Below are positions 38,501 through 53,500 of a DNA stretch of 64,000 nt, in pieces. Position numbers and translations under genes: made by a program. Within the stretch, counting starts at the first letter, position 1. Each line of letters opens with the position of its first letter. A model generated the notes under the pieces. It searched no databases. It saw only the letters and a list, made by a program, of their open reading frames with translations, and was not told the DNA's origin. This DNA comes from Metallyticus violacea. Taxonomy: Eukaryota > Arthropoda > Insecta > Mantodea > Metallyticidae. Location of the stretch: positions 32,191,001 through 32,255,000 of the forward strand of contig CM060831.1 of the NCBI GenBank assembly GCA_030762175.1. Direction: 5' to 3'.

Positions 38501-41500
38501 AGCTCCAATTACTTTAGTGGGAGTAAAACACACTTTTTCTATGATGAAAAATGTTTTCTGACAAGTGGCTGACTATGACAGTTGATACCTTGAAAATACA
38601 TGCTGTTGTTGCTTATAACAAAGAAAAGTAGCCTTAAGTACTTTAATTATGTGATAAATAATCTTAAATATCCATTTTCATTAATGAGTGATACTACTCA
38701 TTGCTATAATTTTTAGTAAATGCCTATTTTAACTATATTTTCAGTATTTTAAGTGCCTTTTTTGCCTGCCTATTTTAACTAAAATAATTGTTGACATTTT
38801 TAAAAACTTTAGGAATAATAATATTTGTTCATATTAGCATTCCAATAATATACACTAAAAAGCAATATATATATATGATTTGGAAACTACAGTAAGTGCA
38901 GTTTAAAAGTACTGGAACGAGAATGCAGTATTCCTCTCCAATTACTGAGATATATATATATGATTTGGAAACTACAGTAAGTGTAGTTTAAAACTACTGC
39001 AATGAGAATGCAGCATTCCTCTCCAATTACTGAGATTGCCATATGATACGCACAGCACCATTTTCTCTACCAGTCAGTTGCGAGCAATTGTTCTGTACTG
39101 CCAAGTGAAAATTAACATTTGGGTTATTTATGGATGCCCTGTAACATCTCAGGTTATCAATGTCCCATTCAATTCAGGACATAAAACTGTTTATAAATTT
39201 TGCTCATAGGCCTCTTTATTCAGGAGGCTTGAGGTTTTTTACATGCTGTAAATCTACGACATGGGAAGGACCCACAGCTTTACTTTTTACTGAATTAATT
39301 GTTTGGAATGCAACAAAGTATATATTGGCAAAACAAAAACAACCATTAGAATTAGGCTAAAGCAACACTGGAGAAACATCAGATACAATCAGATAGATAA
39401 ATTGGCTGTTGCACATCACTTTTGGAGAGATAAACATGATATAGAAATGGAAGTCAAATTACTGAAATTCATATATTCATATCCAATATGGGAAAAAGGT
39501 TAGTTAAAAAAAATATGAAAATAAGGTTATGAACTTCCAGATCCAAACAGAAGACAAATTAATCCAAAAGTTCATAAAATGTTCACGAGAGCTAGACCAA
39601 GTTCATTCAACAACAAATGTGGCAGTCGACACACAGCTGATGATGTGCTGAAGGCCTGTGAAACAAGTTCTGAATAACTCAATTGTAAGTGGAGTATAAG
39701 AGCTTTAAATCGACTCATTGTCTAATTAAGAACAAGTCAGTTTAAATATTAAATCAACAGTATTTAATAATTTAGATAGGTAAATTATTCAGAATTAAAT
39801 GGTAAAAAGTATGAATTTATACAATCAACACTTTCAACATTCATAAAGAAATGCAAGAAAATAGAGTTCAGTGTTGAAAGGGACAAAATTAATTTTGAAA
39901 CAATTCAATAACTTGCTAGCACAATCTCTAATGTACCTACAGAGTATCTTATAGTGGTTAAAACAGTGAAATATGTTTGTGTTCAAAAATCTCAAAAGCA
40001 ATGGACAAAATATTTTGTTTTTGTTTATTTGGGTTTAAATTCTCTATAATATTTCAGATCATCAGTGTCCCATTCAATTCAGAGCATACAACGGCTGCCA
40101 AATTTTGCTCACAGGTCTCTTCTTTCAGGCTTTAGGTTCTTTTACGTGCCATAAATCTAACACAAGACCCATGGCTTTATTGCCCTTCCAAAGGAAGCCA
40201 TACTCACGATTTTTATGCCCAAAAATATTCATTGACTGGCAAGCACTGAATTCACAATCTTGGGTTTATGAGGCAAGTATGGTTACCACTAGACACCAGG
40301 ACTGACGAAAAAATTTTTCAACCAACAAGCTTAAATGTTACATAACTTTCTATGGCAAGTGATTAATAGTACTGTAAAAGTAAATATTCTTCCATAGCAT
40401 TTAATGTTGTATCATACTCATTTCTAGTCGGCCCTGGTGGTATAGTGGTTATCCATTCTTGCCTTCTAAACCCAAGGTCACGGGTTCAAACCCAGCCAGG
40501 ATCGATGGATTTTTTCAGGTGTAAAAATTGTAAGTATGGCTTGCTTCGGAAGGGAAGTAAAGCCATGGGTCCCGTGTCATACATTTATGGCACGATAAAG
40601 AACCTCAAGCCTGAAAGAAGAGGCCTCTGAGCAAAATTTGTCAGCCATTTCACACCCTGAATAGAATGGGAAGCTGATGACCTGTGATGTTAAAGAACAT
40701 CCTTAAATAAACAAATCAAAAAAAAAAACCTACTCATTTCCAGTGTACAGTCCCTTTTAAGAGACAAATTCAAGTGAAATCCCTCAACACAAAATAACAA
40801 TGTGAATTTTCTGGGCCCTAGAATACTGTTATATAGAGATTCCACTGTATTAACTAATTTCATTGGCTTGGAGAGGTGAGTAAACTGTTAGAAGAGATTG
40901 GAATGGGAAATATACATTGGGTGAAAATAATGTTTGGCGATTGTGTGAAAATGTTTGTGGACTTTGGAAAGAGGTGAGAGAAGGTAGAAGACCTAGAGGG
41001 ACAAGAGATCTGGACTAGCTTAGAGGATAAAATTTCCTTAGATTTATATAAAGTAGTTGAAAGAAATTGGGGATGGGAGAAATAAATAGATATTTGTGAC
41101 CAATTTGGAAGAGTAGGTTTTGTTATGGATGCATACAGGGGTATTATTCCTAAAAGGATTAATGATAAATTGTAAAGAAGGATACATTAGGTGGAAACTC
41201 AGGTCCATTGTTTAATTGCATGCAAAATGGGACACATTACAACAAGAAATAGTATCAACAAAAATGTTGTTAGCTTTGAGAGTAGAGAAAATGAATAAAA
41301 AAATAGGGGAATTATTAGAAAATTAAGGGATAATTGGAGAAGTATAAGGAGGAAACTTGGTGGCCATGCAGTGGTGAAAATTAGTAATTTATTTTAGGGG
41401 TTCTTTACCATACACATAACCTGCTGGTTAAGAGATGGGAGAACCTCAGTTTTGGAACTGCCTAACTTTTAGATTCCTTGTATGTTTATGAAAATTAAAT

Positions 41501-44500
41501 TGTAATGTGCTCTGCTGAAAATGAATTGAAAATGTATAATTAACAAATTGATGAAATTATGAAGTTATGTAAATAGTTGCAAAGGTAGCGAAGAAAAATA
41601 TAAATATGAATGTATAATTAATTGCTGAAATAAAAGTATCATTCAAGTAATTACAAATGCATTTTGTAGTTAATGATGCAATTTAGGCATAAAAAGGGCT
41701 TTCAGAAAATGCTCTTATCACTCACATGGGATACTGCATCTTGGGAGTTGGACATGCCACAGCCTGCCACACCTCATGCATTAATCAAAGACCAAACACT
41801 CCAATTTTCACATCATAAAGAGGGGTTTTTGCATATGATTTGCATTTTCAGAAGACCATGAACATTTTGGAGGAACCACGGCTTGTCTGAAAAGAGCACA
41901 ATCTGTGGGTCGATTAACCCTTCAGTCACCAATGAATGAAACTACTCACAATAATGCACACATGCTATGAGATTATCTTATAGAAAATGGACATGTGTAC
42001 ACTTTGCTATATGTGCAGAAGACAAAAATTCAATTTTCATCTAATTTATCTTCTGTTAAAAATGTATGTCTTTTGCTTATGTTTCTTGTTTTGGACTGAA
42101 CTAGTAGTACCAAATTTATTCACAAGATCCTAAATTGCAGTTCTGGAAGGAGGCAATTGCTCAAGGAAATTCTGTATATTCCTCATGAACACAACAAGTT
42201 GATTCATATTTACGTGACCACTTAACAAAATACATTGCTCTTAAATATTTGCCAATGATGTATACTGATGACTGCTTGGAAGTTCAAAGACAGGCAGGCA
42301 GGCAGCCATGAGTAGGGAGGGGAGTCAGCCTTGGCTGAAATTCAAAATCCCATGCAAGCAGTCAGGGCATATTCTGGAAGCCTAGTATTAATACATTATA
42401 TTAACAACATAAGTTCTGAATGCATCATTTTCAGAATTTAAAAACATTATTGGCTATGTTCATATGAGTTACTGTTGCAATGTCAGCCAATGATCACTCT
42501 ATCCATATATTGCATAGGCATTGTTTGGTCTGCAAGAAAATAATCTAGTGCATGCAAAAGAAAAGCTGTCAGCTTACAATATGGGTGTTAATGGCTGCAA
42601 ACCTCTGAGAAAGGCTACTTCTAGCTCTAGCAGAGGGAGCCAAATGATAGCGAACCTAGAGAGTTTAGTGCAGGTAATCAATCCTAATTTTGTTTAATGA
42701 GAAGGGTACAAGCAAAACATTATATGTAAAGAAAAAATGAGTAGATATTTTCTCAGGTGCAACTTTATTAACACCAGCATTAATATTTTTTCAAAGCATT
42801 AAATTGGCGTGCAAGCACCATTTCTATTCAAATGTGACTCAACATGCACTAACTATGTGGTACTCTACAAGGCATCACTTAACAGTGCTGATTATTAACA
42901 AATGAGTACTGCTGTGTATAATTAATATTATTGTATTTTTGAGTCGAACTACATATTCTTATTGGCTCCACTTATTTGTTTAAATATAGTACATATTTTG
43001 CAGATCATTGTCAATGGTTAACTGATGATGCAGACAAATATAATTAACATCATAAAATGATCTTAATTATGATTAGCTTCATTGCACAGTGTTCCAAGTA
43101 AAATTTCAAACTATTCAGTGTGTTTATTTTAAAGCAATTAAGATGTTATGTTATATATTTTGGATATAAAGGGGATTAAGATTTCTGATATTTTAGCAAA
43201 AAAGAAGCAACCATGAAATTAAAACCAACTTTTGAAATAGTACTTCCTTTTAAACTGAAATTCATATAAAATTAATAACCGAATAAGAACAAAATATCCA
43301 ACAAAAACTTAAAATCATGTGGAGATCTAAAGACTTTTAAGCGTGTTTTATTGAAACCAAGAAAAATTGGAGTTGCCCAATTTTGCTTAATTGTCAGGCA
43401 TGACTGCCTTTCAGAACATCTCTTCAGGATGAAATCAATCAAGGACAGCTACTGCCCATTAGGTAAGGACGTGAATACTATCCTAAATAAAAAACTCTAT
43501 TGAAATGTAGTCAACTTGATAACAACAAATGAAAAATAATTTGGAAGCTCTTTATTGAGAAGCTAGGGAAAAAATTATAAATACCAGCATCCCCAATGAT
43601 CACTAGCAATCAACCAACCAATTAAGAGGTTCAGATATAAGCAAGAAAACTAGGCTCTTTTCTGTCATGGTGTCAAACAATAGCTGATATCCTGTTGATT
43701 ACTCCAAGATATAAGGAGCAGCACATGGCTGACAAGAGAGAGTACCCAAACAATCTCAAAACATGTGGATGAAACATCAATGAATGACATCAAGATGCAG
43801 CCTTCTCCATTCAAAACACTTATAACACAGGCAATGGGAGCCTAACCACCCAACCATGTTTAATGTCAATGTTACATTATTCTGTAATAAATCAGTATAA
43901 GTGCACAGGTTGAAGGGAGAAATGAGTGCTGGAGGATATTACGAAGTGCACCTAAGAAAAGCATATTCTTGATGAGAACAATGCCAAGAATGGGCATTTT
44001 AGCAAGAAAACCAAGATGGATGAACACACATTTCTACTTTACAACTGGATGCTGTAAGAAAACAGTCATTCAGCACAGTGAAAACTTGAGTGCTTGTGCT
44101 AACTTTCTATGATAATAGGACAAATCTTTGCCATCCTCAAAAATCAGCAAATATAGCATCATGGAAGGGTAGGCTGCCACAGGTGGCCAAGGTTGTTGAA
44201 GAGTGGACTCATGAATGGGAGGTCTGAGGTTCAATTTCCTCCAGGACCATCCTCCCTGACTGTTCCCCCCCCTCCCCCCAGGTTTTCCTCAGTCCTCATA
44301 AATGGCAAATCCGGGGAGGTACCCTAAACTTAGGCCTGGAACGGTTCCTTCCTTAAAAAAAATATCCTTTCCCAATTTATCACTTCACCTCATATATCAT
44401 GTGTCCACCGCAGGTGGTGCCTCAGTAATAAAAATGCATGTTAAACACTTTCAAAATAAAATAAAAATAATAAATTAAAAAAAATAAAAAGGAAGGGTAG

Positions 44501-47500
44501 CTACCTTAAGATATATAAACAGCAGATAGAACTGCATTTGCAGTAAGCATACGAATATCATTAGGAAAATTTAATATTTCCAGGAAAGTCTCTTTGAACA
44601 CCTATCGTAACAGGTATTTTATCCTGTTGAATCCACAAGGTTCCAGTCAGAATATTTAGCATCAAATAAACATTGTTGATGCATTTGTTGTCGGGGTTTG
44701 ATTTCCAAGTTAAGATATCTATATAGGAAAATACAGGGGCATTTGACTTCCCAGCATTATACGTACATTCTGGAAAAGATAATGCTATAGAGCATGTGCA
44801 TGATGCAAAAGATGGAAGAATATATTTTCTTAGACAAATAAGCAGTATTATTTTAAGTAAAAGTAAATATTGCATATTAATGCATTTTAGATAAAAACTG
44901 GAGATCATAGGAAATTCTCAGTAGCTCCTGAAAGAGTGCCTTTACATTTGTACAGAACATTTTAATCATTCATTTTTTAATACTAGTAATGTTCATTTGG
45001 ACTTATGGGATGCTTCCTCAGCCTGGCAAGCATAGGCAACTGCTGAGGTTGGGATGACTGGAAGATGGATAGCTGATTTGGTCAAATGAGCTCAGGGGTC
45101 TTTTTGGTCTGTTTCCCAAGCATTCACCTCAAGACCTAGGGGAAAACCCATGAAGAAAACCTGTCAATAAACCAACTAAATTTGGAACTGAATCTGTGCC
45201 TGCCACATAGGAAAATAACCGTCAACTCTATGATGCAGACAAAGAATTCGGGAAACCGTTCTACATATTATAACAAGTGGAGCAAAAAGAGTGTGTAGTT
45301 CGACTCAATCATTAGTTAACTTTGTTATTACTTTTAAATTAAAATATGTATACCCAGGTTGACATTTGCCAAGACTTTTTAATGCACACCCTTTTTTCCC
45401 GATCCATGTGTATCTGTTATGTTAAAGGTGATTTGAGGCTCATCAAGATAATTTTTCACTTATCCTTGTATTCCCAAAAGTCCTGATCTCTACCAAATTG
45501 AAACTGTTTGGATATAAGAGAATGCTCTTCTGTCACATGCTCTGGATGACAAGAGAATATGTCCAACAGTTAAGGAAAATGGTAGGCAATTGCTCTGACT
45601 GATGCAGTTTCATTTTAAAATTACATATGTTTAAATGTAAATTGGAACTTGCACAGTGAAGCCAATCATATTAATGGATATCACTGTATGATATCAATTA
45701 ATATGATTGGCTTCACTGTACAAGTTCCAATTAACATTTACCAACCCGCATTAATTCGTTTTGCAACGACAATAAGATGGAATACACAAACAATAACCTA
45801 AATAACTTCAACTTGAAGCTTTAAGAGTGTGTAGTTCAACTGAATCATACAATGATATCAATTACATACGTTTATTTACTTCCATGAGTTCAAGAACGGC
45901 CAAAGGTACAAGACATCAATATAACTGGAACATCTTAATAAAGCAATAAAAACAAATGCAGAGTAATAATTCTCTTTCATTCTAGGGTATTACTTGTTTC
46001 TCACAATTCCATTTATTAAATGACGGATGTAGCATAGTTTAAGTACAACCTTACAACAATACTCGTAATATTTCTAAGAACATTAAATCAGTATTTACAA
46101 AACAGTCAAATAATGCTTAATTTTATTTAAGTTAACTTTAATAGGATAACAACCAAATGGTTTAATACTTGTTTAGGTAGCTTGCCCTTCCTAAAGTGGT
46201 GAAGGGTGGTTTGCATCTCTATTTCAATTCTAGCCAAGTGATTTCTCTAATTTTCAAAAGTGAAAGAGAAACTCCAGGGGTTGGTTTGGCAGTGTTGAAG
46301 AGGCTGCTAAATCATACCAGTAAGAAGTTGCTAACATATCCAAAATAAACTGATGTTAGTACTTCCAGGCATGTTTTGAAGAATGCAGGGTGCTTAACTT
46401 TGAGAGCCCACCAGATTAGAAGAGGAATTAAATTTCTACATATTTCATCACAGGCCAATGGCTATAGCTCTAAAGAGATACAAAGGATAATTCATATGAG
46501 AAGGGGAGAAAAGATAAAGGGGAGAAATACTAATGCTATGGCATTTTCATCTTACATCGTAAAACCAATATTTATACCCACCAAGAAGATGAAACAATAT
46601 CTGAGGTCAGAAAAAAATAGACCAGACTCCTTATCAACTACAGGTATTTACTGCATATCTTGTAGGTGTGATTAAGTTTTACACATGAACCACCAAATGT
46701 AGCATTAACAGCAAAATCAAGGAGCATAACAGTTTCTGTTGACTAGGACAAATACAAAAATCAGTGGTACACTACAGCAGAGTTACACCTGTTTTCAAAA
46801 TGTGCAAGTGTTGAACAACACAGTTCATTTTCATGCCAGGCTATACCATGAAACCAATAAAATATTTAAACAGAAAAATAATCCTAATGGCAAGGAGGAA
46901 TCTGCAGAATACAGACTTGAATACCTGTCTTAGATAAAACAAGCTGAAGCCACCAACTGAAGTGTTCCCATTACTTCTACCTTGACACAAACAAATATGA
47001 ATATATCATTCTACCTTGCATGCTTATGACTGGTTAGGTAGCACTGTTAGTCCTACAAACAGTTGAAACAATGTATTTAATTGCTAGCTCTGGATACATT
47101 TCACAAACTTTATTAAAAACATGTTGCACAATAAACTTGCAACTTTTGAGCAACTTCCTTTTGACATGTTTTCAATATTAGCAGGATCAGCAAACGCAAC
47201 TGCATGGCATCATTTTGTATTGAAACTGATTGCACTGTACAGGGAGCATGTGCATAAATTACTAACAATTAAAATTACACAATATGGTATTCATAACGAT
47301 TGGTGTCTGAAGATTATTACAGTATTCATTAATGCAGTTTATCTTTCTTACTAATTAAAGACTGAACTTTAGTTTCCTTTATGCAACTACTGTGCACACT
47401 TCAGGCATTTATTTATTTGTTTATTTATGGACGCTGTTTCACATCTCGGATCATTAGCATCCCATTTAATTCAGGACATGAGATGGCGGATGAATTTTGC

Positions 47501-50500
47501 TCAGAGGCCTCTGCTTTCACGTTTGAGGTTCTTTATGTGCCATAAATCTACCACATGGGACTCCAGGACCCATGGCTTTACTTCCCTACCAAAGGAAGTT
47601 ATACTTAGGATTTTTATACCTGAAAAAAATACATTGACTCTTGCCGGGATTGAGCCCATAGGGTCTACAATGCAAGTGTGTTTATCCACCAGGACCGACT
47701 AAACATCAAGGATGTACAGCATCCTGGAACCAATGAGAAAGGAATAGCACATGGTTATGCTTACATTAGGATAAAAGTAATAGCAAACAGATAATAGAAC
47801 AATCAATAAATGATCATGCTCCTCCACAAGATTGGATAAAAGGTAACTAATAAGTGACCACCACTCACAAACAGGGGGGTTACTACAGTATATATGATGG
47901 TTGTTTAGGAGCTCTTGATGAATTAACAAGGGACATTCCTCTGGTAATTCCTGATGGAAAAGCAGAAGGAATGTCAGTTGAGATGGTTTCATTGAATAGG
48001 CCAACCACAGCCCAAAATCAATGCTGCCCACAAAAGCCTAAGCATATACATTTATTTTCATTTATTTATTCATCCTTTTGATCATGTTACATGACATAGA
48101 ACATGTACAAAAGGTTTTAAAATTGAATGATTTGATGACAAATGTATTAATTTTTTATGAAAGAAACAATGCATGTAATTTACAATTAAGATTATTGATG
48201 ACTGAATCAAACTACACAAACTTATTGGTTCCATTACTTGCTTAATATTTAGAACATGTTTTCCAACTTTTTTTTTTTCAACATGTTTTTCCAACTTTTA
48301 TATACATATAATTCTCAATTTCAGTTCTCAAGCACACTGTCTCTGCTGTACTAAAGAGAGTTATGATGGAATTGTAATTTATATGGAAATTGGTTTCAAA
48401 CCCATTCACTGCATTTTGTTATAGTTCACAGATTTATTTACTGCTGGTGTTTGGAACCAAATTCAGTAAAATTCCATTAACATGAATTAAGTATCAGCAA
48501 GTGGGATGTAATTTGAAAGTTTTATTCCCAATTATGTATAGTTTGTACATATGGCTTTGTCAGTTTATATTTATACTTACGAAGTTAGGTCTATAAGTTT
48601 CCAGCCTAATCATTTTCTAGGTATGATAAAGACGAAAAATTTATATTTCACTTTTCAATATAGTCACCTTTTATTGCAATGCAATACACTTCTCACTTCT
48701 TTGAATTAACATTTCAAACGCCCCCCCCCCCCCCCCCGATGTCTTGCTTGAACATTTATCACTTCTTCGTTACACTTAAATTTCCTTCTTGAGTTTTGAG
48801 AAGTGGAAATAGTTACTGGGAGCTAGATATGTGTAGAGTGGATGGTTGATCTCCTTGAAGCCACATTTCTCCACATTTTCCTTTGCAACCAAGAGCGCAC
48901 AGGCGCATTGTCATGAAGAAGGTACACACCACCACTACTCAGCTTTAATCATCTTTTCTTTGATGGAAGCACATAATCTATGCAGTAGGCCAGCATAGCA
49001 CTCTCCATTTACTGTGGTATTCCTCTCTTTTAAGTCGATGAAGAGTATTCCTTCACCATCGCAAAAGATTGTTGCCAAGATCTTCTTGTCGATTGAGTGA
49101 CCTTGGCCTTTATAGGTAGTGTTTCGCCAGGTTTATGCCCCAATTGATTCTCTTTTGGACAAGGGATCATAGTAAAGGACCATAGTTTTGTCTCCTGTAA
49201 CAATGGTTTGCAGAACTTCTCTCTCATTGCCACAGCAGAGTTCCAAAAATGCCCGACAATAGATGACTCACTGCTTTAGGACCGAGGAAAGACGTCTAGC
49301 CACCCATCTTGCACTAACCTTATTCATATTTAAATAAATGTTATTGAATAATTCAAAGAACTGTTGTTTCAGAAAGGCCCAACCCTGCTGCTATTACTGT
49401 AACTTTGAGCTGCCAGTCTTCCACTCCTACAACAGCGATGTTTTCAGGAGTGAGCACCTCCAAGGACCGACCTGCAGGCTCTTTGTTTTCAATATTTTCT
49501 TGACCCATCCAAAAAAGTTTAGCCCATTCTTTTATGGTAGAATATGAGGGGGATGCTTCCCTATATGCATCATCAATTGCTAATTAATTTCATTTGGAGT
49601 ATTTCTTTTGTGAAGAACCTAATAACAGCTTGATGCTCCATTTTGAACATATCACAATCTTCTACCAAAAGCCTTCTTTATGCAACTATATCTGAATTAC
49701 TGAACACTACGTTGTTGAAGTTATAACTGCAATTATTTACTTAACAGATAAGGTAAGACACAAGATAAGGGTTTTGTGAAGGCAATAATGCTTATCGGCC
49801 ATGCCGGATGGACTTACTTATGGACTTACCCTCATAACTAAATATTTATTATATACATTCTAACTCTATAATACACTTTCCAAGAGTTCCTCAACACTAT
49901 AAAAATAAACTTTTACAACAGGTTTTTAACACTTTTTAAAATTTTGTGCTTGAAGTGCTTTTAAATGATTTTGGTAATTTATTATACAGGATTGCACCTT
50001 ATGTGATGCATAATTTATGCTTTTTGTAAATCCATAATTTAAGTATATTAGCCCAACCGATCCAATAATAATAATAATCATAATAATAATAATAATAATC
50101 ACCACCACCACCACCATTATTATTCCTAAAAAGCTTGTTATTTTATGATGAACAAAATATACAGTTTCTAATATATACATGGATGATAGGAAATTTAATT
50201 CCTTAAAAACTGGTTTACGAGCATGAGACAATAACTGCTGCATCACTGTTAATATTTTCCATTGCTATTTAAAAACAATAAGATGATGAACTCGCTGCTC
50301 TATAAAAGGGTGTACCATAATATATAGAACATACATGATGAAAATATCTTTAGTACAGCTCCTCCTAAATATGCGCATTGCATAAGATAGTTAACTTAAT
50401 GAAGTTACAAATAGTGAAGTAGATTGATTATACCATAAAGAAGTCATTAGGCGCCACTATACTTCACTAACTGATTAATTTGTTATTCTCATCTTCTGCT

Positions 50501-53500
50501 GGAAGATCTTCATATAATGAACTTTAACACTAGGTTCTAAATTTCAGATAAATAGCAAACCCTCATTTACAATACCTCTTACACCATAAACTTTAAAGTT
50601 TTTTTAACAAGATGTCATGGTCCACCACGTCGAAGGCTTTAGTAAGATCTACAAATATACCTAAAACATTTTCTTTATTGTCCTTTGCATTTAAGATATT
50701 ACCCCAAAAAGAAAAAATGCATTGTCTTGCCTTTCTGAAAACTAAATTGGAGCATGAAATTATACCATATTTTTCCAGAAAAAGTACCCGATGCTTATGC
50801 GCAATTTTCTGATTATTTTTTTTTAAAAAACAGACAAAGATAATGCCTATAGTTTTCAACATTTGTTTTTGTATGCAGTAATAGTGTATCAATTGTCTTT
50901 TGCTTTCATATTTTTTGTACCTCTTTTAACATTTAACCCCTAGACAAATTTTTTTCTCTAATGACAAATAAATAAGTTGTCCCTCATAAGCTCACATAAG
51001 TGTAAGTTGTAAGTACTATAGTTATGATTATGCATAAGAAGACTATACCTTATTAAACACTCCACTGTCGGTCCTGGTGGTGTAGTGGTTACCATACTTG
51101 CCTCCTATACCCAAAACGCGGGTTCGAACCCGGCCAGGACCGATGGATTTTTTCGGGCGTAAAAATCGTAAGTATGGCTTCCTTCGGAAGGGAAGTAAAG
51201 CCGTGGGTCCCGTGTCGTACATTTACGGCACGATAAAGAACCTCAAGCCTGAAAGAGAGGCCTCTGAGCAAAATTTGTCGGCCGTTTCACGCCCTGAGTT
51301 GAATGGGACGCTGATGACCTGAGCTGTTAAAGAGCGTCCTTAAATAAATCAATCAAAAAAAAAAAAAAAAAAAAAAAAAAACACTCCACTAATTTCTGTT
51401 ACTTCTACTTATTTTATTATAAATTTTTTATTTTTTAAAAGTTATTTATTTAGGAAAATTTTAACTCTTGTTGCTTCCACAAATTTTATTTTATTATAAA
51501 TTTTTTATTTTTCCTATGTTGTTCCATACATCATTACTCATTGTGCAAAATAATGGCAATGCATTACAACAGTTAGTGAACTATAAAGAGAAAATGAAAT
51601 GGTTATCCAATTGTTAAGTTTATTTTTAATAAATGTGATTCACATTAAAAGAGGATTCTAAAGCCAGACACCATGGACATAAGGCTTAATTATAACCAAT
51701 TATATTATATATCTCAATATGACACAATGGCACAATGCTAATTGGGGGGGTTACAAAATAAAGGGTAATGAAATGTAATAAATGTAAAGGGTAATAAAGA
51801 AGTTAAATAATATTTCTCATAGTTTACTTTCCCTGCTCCCTTTGTTACTTTCTTTTCCTTGTATAATTAGACTTTTCTAACCCCCCCCCCCCCAACCAAT
51901 TTTAGTTTGTGTACATTTACTGCATTTTTAATAGTGAACAAATAGACTTTATTACACTTCTTAGGCGCTGTGGCGAGCCATGGCCTGCTGCAACAGTTTC
52001 TGCTTCCACTGCCTCCGTCTACGACTTCATTAATAGAAGGCAGGTATCGCAAGGGGGCATGTGATCAGCATGTTCCCACCCAGTCATTTGCTTATCATGC
52101 AACTTTTGTGATCAAAGAATGCCACCATTCCATCAGGCAGCTTCCCAATTATCCTCACAGGGCTCGGTGGATCCTGTTCCACACCTCCCTAAATTAGAAA
52201 AATTCCTAAGTAGGTACCAAGAATCAAACTCAGCCTCTCAATGAGCAGTCAGCAATGCTAACCACTAGAACAAGGAGGTAGTCTGTTTATTACATTATCC
52301 ATAATATAAGTGTGCTCTATGAACCCACTCTTTTCTTTTCTAAACCTTTAATATCCTATACACACTGAAATGTTATTAATAGGTGATGAATGGATTAAAT
52401 TTATGAAAGTGTAAACAACAGTTTACATGTGTCTAATTACTTTCGATTTGTTTTTTCACGGAGAAGTAAAAATCCAGAGAAGTTCTATCTTGGCATCTTA
52501 CTGTGTATCAAACCACATCCCATTTGCTTACAGATATTGAGGGCCAATTGCGGAAATGATACCCTTTTTAAGCTTTAGACAGTCTTCATAAGCAATGGTA
52601 AATAAATATTCTCTTAATATAACAAATTATTATTCAGAAAATCATTCAAATTTCACTAATTTTGTTCCACTAATTCTTGTTGCTTAAAGAGTGTTCAACC
52701 AGTGTTTTGCAAGATATTTATTAAGTAAGAAATCCATTTCTATTCATGTTTATCTCTCTCCAAATGTGATGTGCAGCCACTGATTTATCTATCCGATTGT
52801 ACCTGATGTTTCTCCCATGTTCCTTTAGCCTAATTCCAATGCTTCTTTTGCCAATAAATACTTTGTTGCATTCTGAAAAGTTGATTTGATACATTCCTGG
52901 CTTTTTCTAATCAGGTATTCTATCATCACAGGAATTGAGCAGATTATTTAGACTGAATTTGTTCCCTGGGGACAAAGTAATCCCAAACTCTCGGAGTATT
53001 TTCTGGAATTTTTTGGTGCACCAAGTACATTTCTTGTAAATGATGTGTGTGTGTGTGTGTGTGTGTATGTGTGTGCGTGTAAAAATGGAAGTCAAATTAT
53101 TGAAATTCATAGATAGACCCTTGGATCTGAGAATATGAGAAAAATAAATTTATAAAAAAATATGAAGATAAGGTTACGAACTTCAAGATCCCAACAGAAG
53201 ACAAATTAATCCAAGTTCATAAAATGTCCACAAGATCAACACCAAGTCCATTCAACCAGCAGCGAATCTGGTAGTCAACACACAGTTGATGATGCGGACG
53301 AAGGCCTGTGAAACATATTGTGTATAATTCAATGGTAAATGGAGCATAAGAGTATTAAATTGACTCACTATCTAATTAAGAATAAATTAATTGCTTCACT
53401 AGTTAGTTATGAGATGAAATTAATTTTTAATATAACCTTTATATATTTCATAAAAATATTAGCAGACTGAAAAGTAAAACTGATGAATTACTAAACAGCT

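Noticed and set aside
47699..48081. Overlapping frames on both strands (110 and 75 codons)
   Set aside because: No family recognised on either strand and no splice sites that fit; overlapping frames suggest chance.
51067..51140. Functional tRNA gene
   Set aside because: The head folds like a tRNA, but the anticodon stem is poor and it continues into a shared 240-bp body with poly(A) and target duplication, so it is a SINE.
40445..51322. Similar short proteins predicted at 40445-40630 and 51098-51322
   Set aside because: Both are read through SINE-1 bodies; similarity reflects the repeat, not a gene.
53041..53080. (GT)n as a telomere-like or regulatory repeat
   Set aside because: Plain dinucleotide microsatellite at an element junction; no telomere hexamer or pentamer array.
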